DNA of 5,823 nucleotides, taken from positions 1 through 5,823 of the forward strand of contig CAMLFK010000301.1 of NCBI GenBank assembly GCA_946479255.1, written 5' to 3'. Below the pieces are notes generated by a model. It saw only the letters and a program-made list of their open reading frames with translations. It was not told the origin of the DNA and made no database searches. Made by a program: the position numbers and the translations under genes. Positions 5,241 through 5,823 of the stretch are shown piece after piece. The stretch is from an uncultured Oxalobacteraceae bacterium. GTDB lineage: Bacteria > Pseudomonadota > Gammaproteobacteria > Burkholderiales > Burkholderiaceae. How positions within the stretch are numbered: position 1 is the stretch's first letter; every line of letters starts with the position of its first letter.

Positions 5241-5823
5241 ATGTCGGCCGCCAAGGTCGTGCAGGTCCGAGCGTAGTGGATTCTCGGCAAACATCTTCTT
5301 CCAGATCCGTGGCGTGAGCTGATGCACGAGTGACGCCGGGTGCTCGCCAACGCGCTGCAGTACGTCCACGAAGTAATCGCACGGGTTGATGTCGTGCAGT
5401 CGGCAGGTCGCCAGCAGGCTTTGCACAATGCCGACGTGCTTGGCGCCCAGCTCAGTCCAGCTGAACAAGCAGTTCTTCTTGCCCATCGGGATGACGCGCA
5501 GAGCGCGCTCGAGGTGGTTTGTGTCGATCGATACCTCCGGGTCATCCAGGTAGACCGACAGGCCGACCCGGCGTTCTCGTATATATGCCAGCGCACCAAG
5601 GAAGGGACTGCTCGGCAGGAAGCCCTGCTTGTCGAACTGCTCGTCGATCCAAGCGAAGAAGCGCTCGAGCACGAGTTTCGAATGCTCCTGTCGGCGTGCG
5701 AGCTTGGGTTGTCCTGTCAGGCCATCGTCGCGGATCTGCCTCGACCCTGTACAAAGCGGCGATCGCGTGCAGTGCATGGTCGGCTTGCGCCGGCTCGATA
5801 TCCCTGGCATCAAAGATTTTACG
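5223..5823 (-). pseudogene. tnpC: IS66-family transposase (TnpC type), C-terminal part, frameshifted
   Basis: This is the last 190-200 residues of an IS66-family DDE transposase, which is usually over 500 residues long; the N-terminal part lies beyond the window. The main open frame contains family landmarks: SIDTNHLERALRVIPMGKKN with the catalytic Glu of the NxxE motif (codon 5508-5510), FSWTELGAKHVG, SLLATCRLHDINPCDY, and a C-terminal extension with LTPRIWKKMF and NPLRSDLH. The preceding family sequence, IFDARDIEPAQADHALHAIAALYRVEA, is in a different frame (5737-5820). The switch falls at 5736-5739, where GCAG replaces an expected GCACAG-like sequence. A two-base loss, or a one-base gain, best explains it. 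The gene is therefore probably inactive unless this is a sequencing error. Confidence 0.85.

Noticed and set aside
5734..5742. Programmed ribosomal frameshift in the transposase.
   Set aside because: No slippery heptamer is seen, and IS66 transposases are normally made from one continuous frame. A mutation or read error is simpler.

Overview
The window reads as chromosomal DNA of a GC-rich proteobacterium. A betaproteobacterium (Burkholderiales or Oxalobacteraceae type) is my best guess, from the style of the glutathione S-transferase, the Gfa-like protein and the IS66 transposase. This is inference, because no rRNA or taxonomic marker gene is present. No tRNA, rRNA or CRISPR array was seen.

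Layout. (1) Positions 1-1263 hold a glutathione S-transferase (+) and a Gfa-type zinc protein (-). They converge so tightly that their stop codons share one TTAA palindrome. (2) Positions 1204-2448 hold a short divergent promoter region and a secreted, PD40/TolB-like beta-propeller protein of unknown function (+). (3) Positions 2449-2902 are mostly non-coding. They hold a weak ORF or gene remnant on the minus strand and a long imperfect hairpin. (4) Positions 2903-5136 hold a compact minus-strand operon with its own candidate promoter and a clear Rho-independent terminator. In transcription order it encodes a GYD/DUF3303-like small protein (98 aa), a class I SAM methyltransferase (277 aa), a 75-aa peptide with a strong ribosome binding site, and a prolyl-4-hydroxylase-type 2OG-Fe(II) oxygenase (217 aa). 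(5) Positions 5215-5823 hold the 3' end of an IS66-family transposase gene (-). It carries a frameshift and runs off the window.

The most interesting part is the four-gene operon. A short, well-translated peptide sits between two enzymes that often modify peptides or small molecules (a methyltransferase and a hydroxylase), alongside a small GYD-like protein. I propose it as a candidate peptide-modification (RiPP-like) system, with the C-terminal Pro-Pro-His-Gly segment of the peptide as a possible modified region. The enzyme families are well supported. The precursor role is a hypothesis. By eye the operon is more GC-rich than the first 2.5 kb, and it lies between an IS66 remnant and a degenerate stretch, which fits accessory or transferred DNA.
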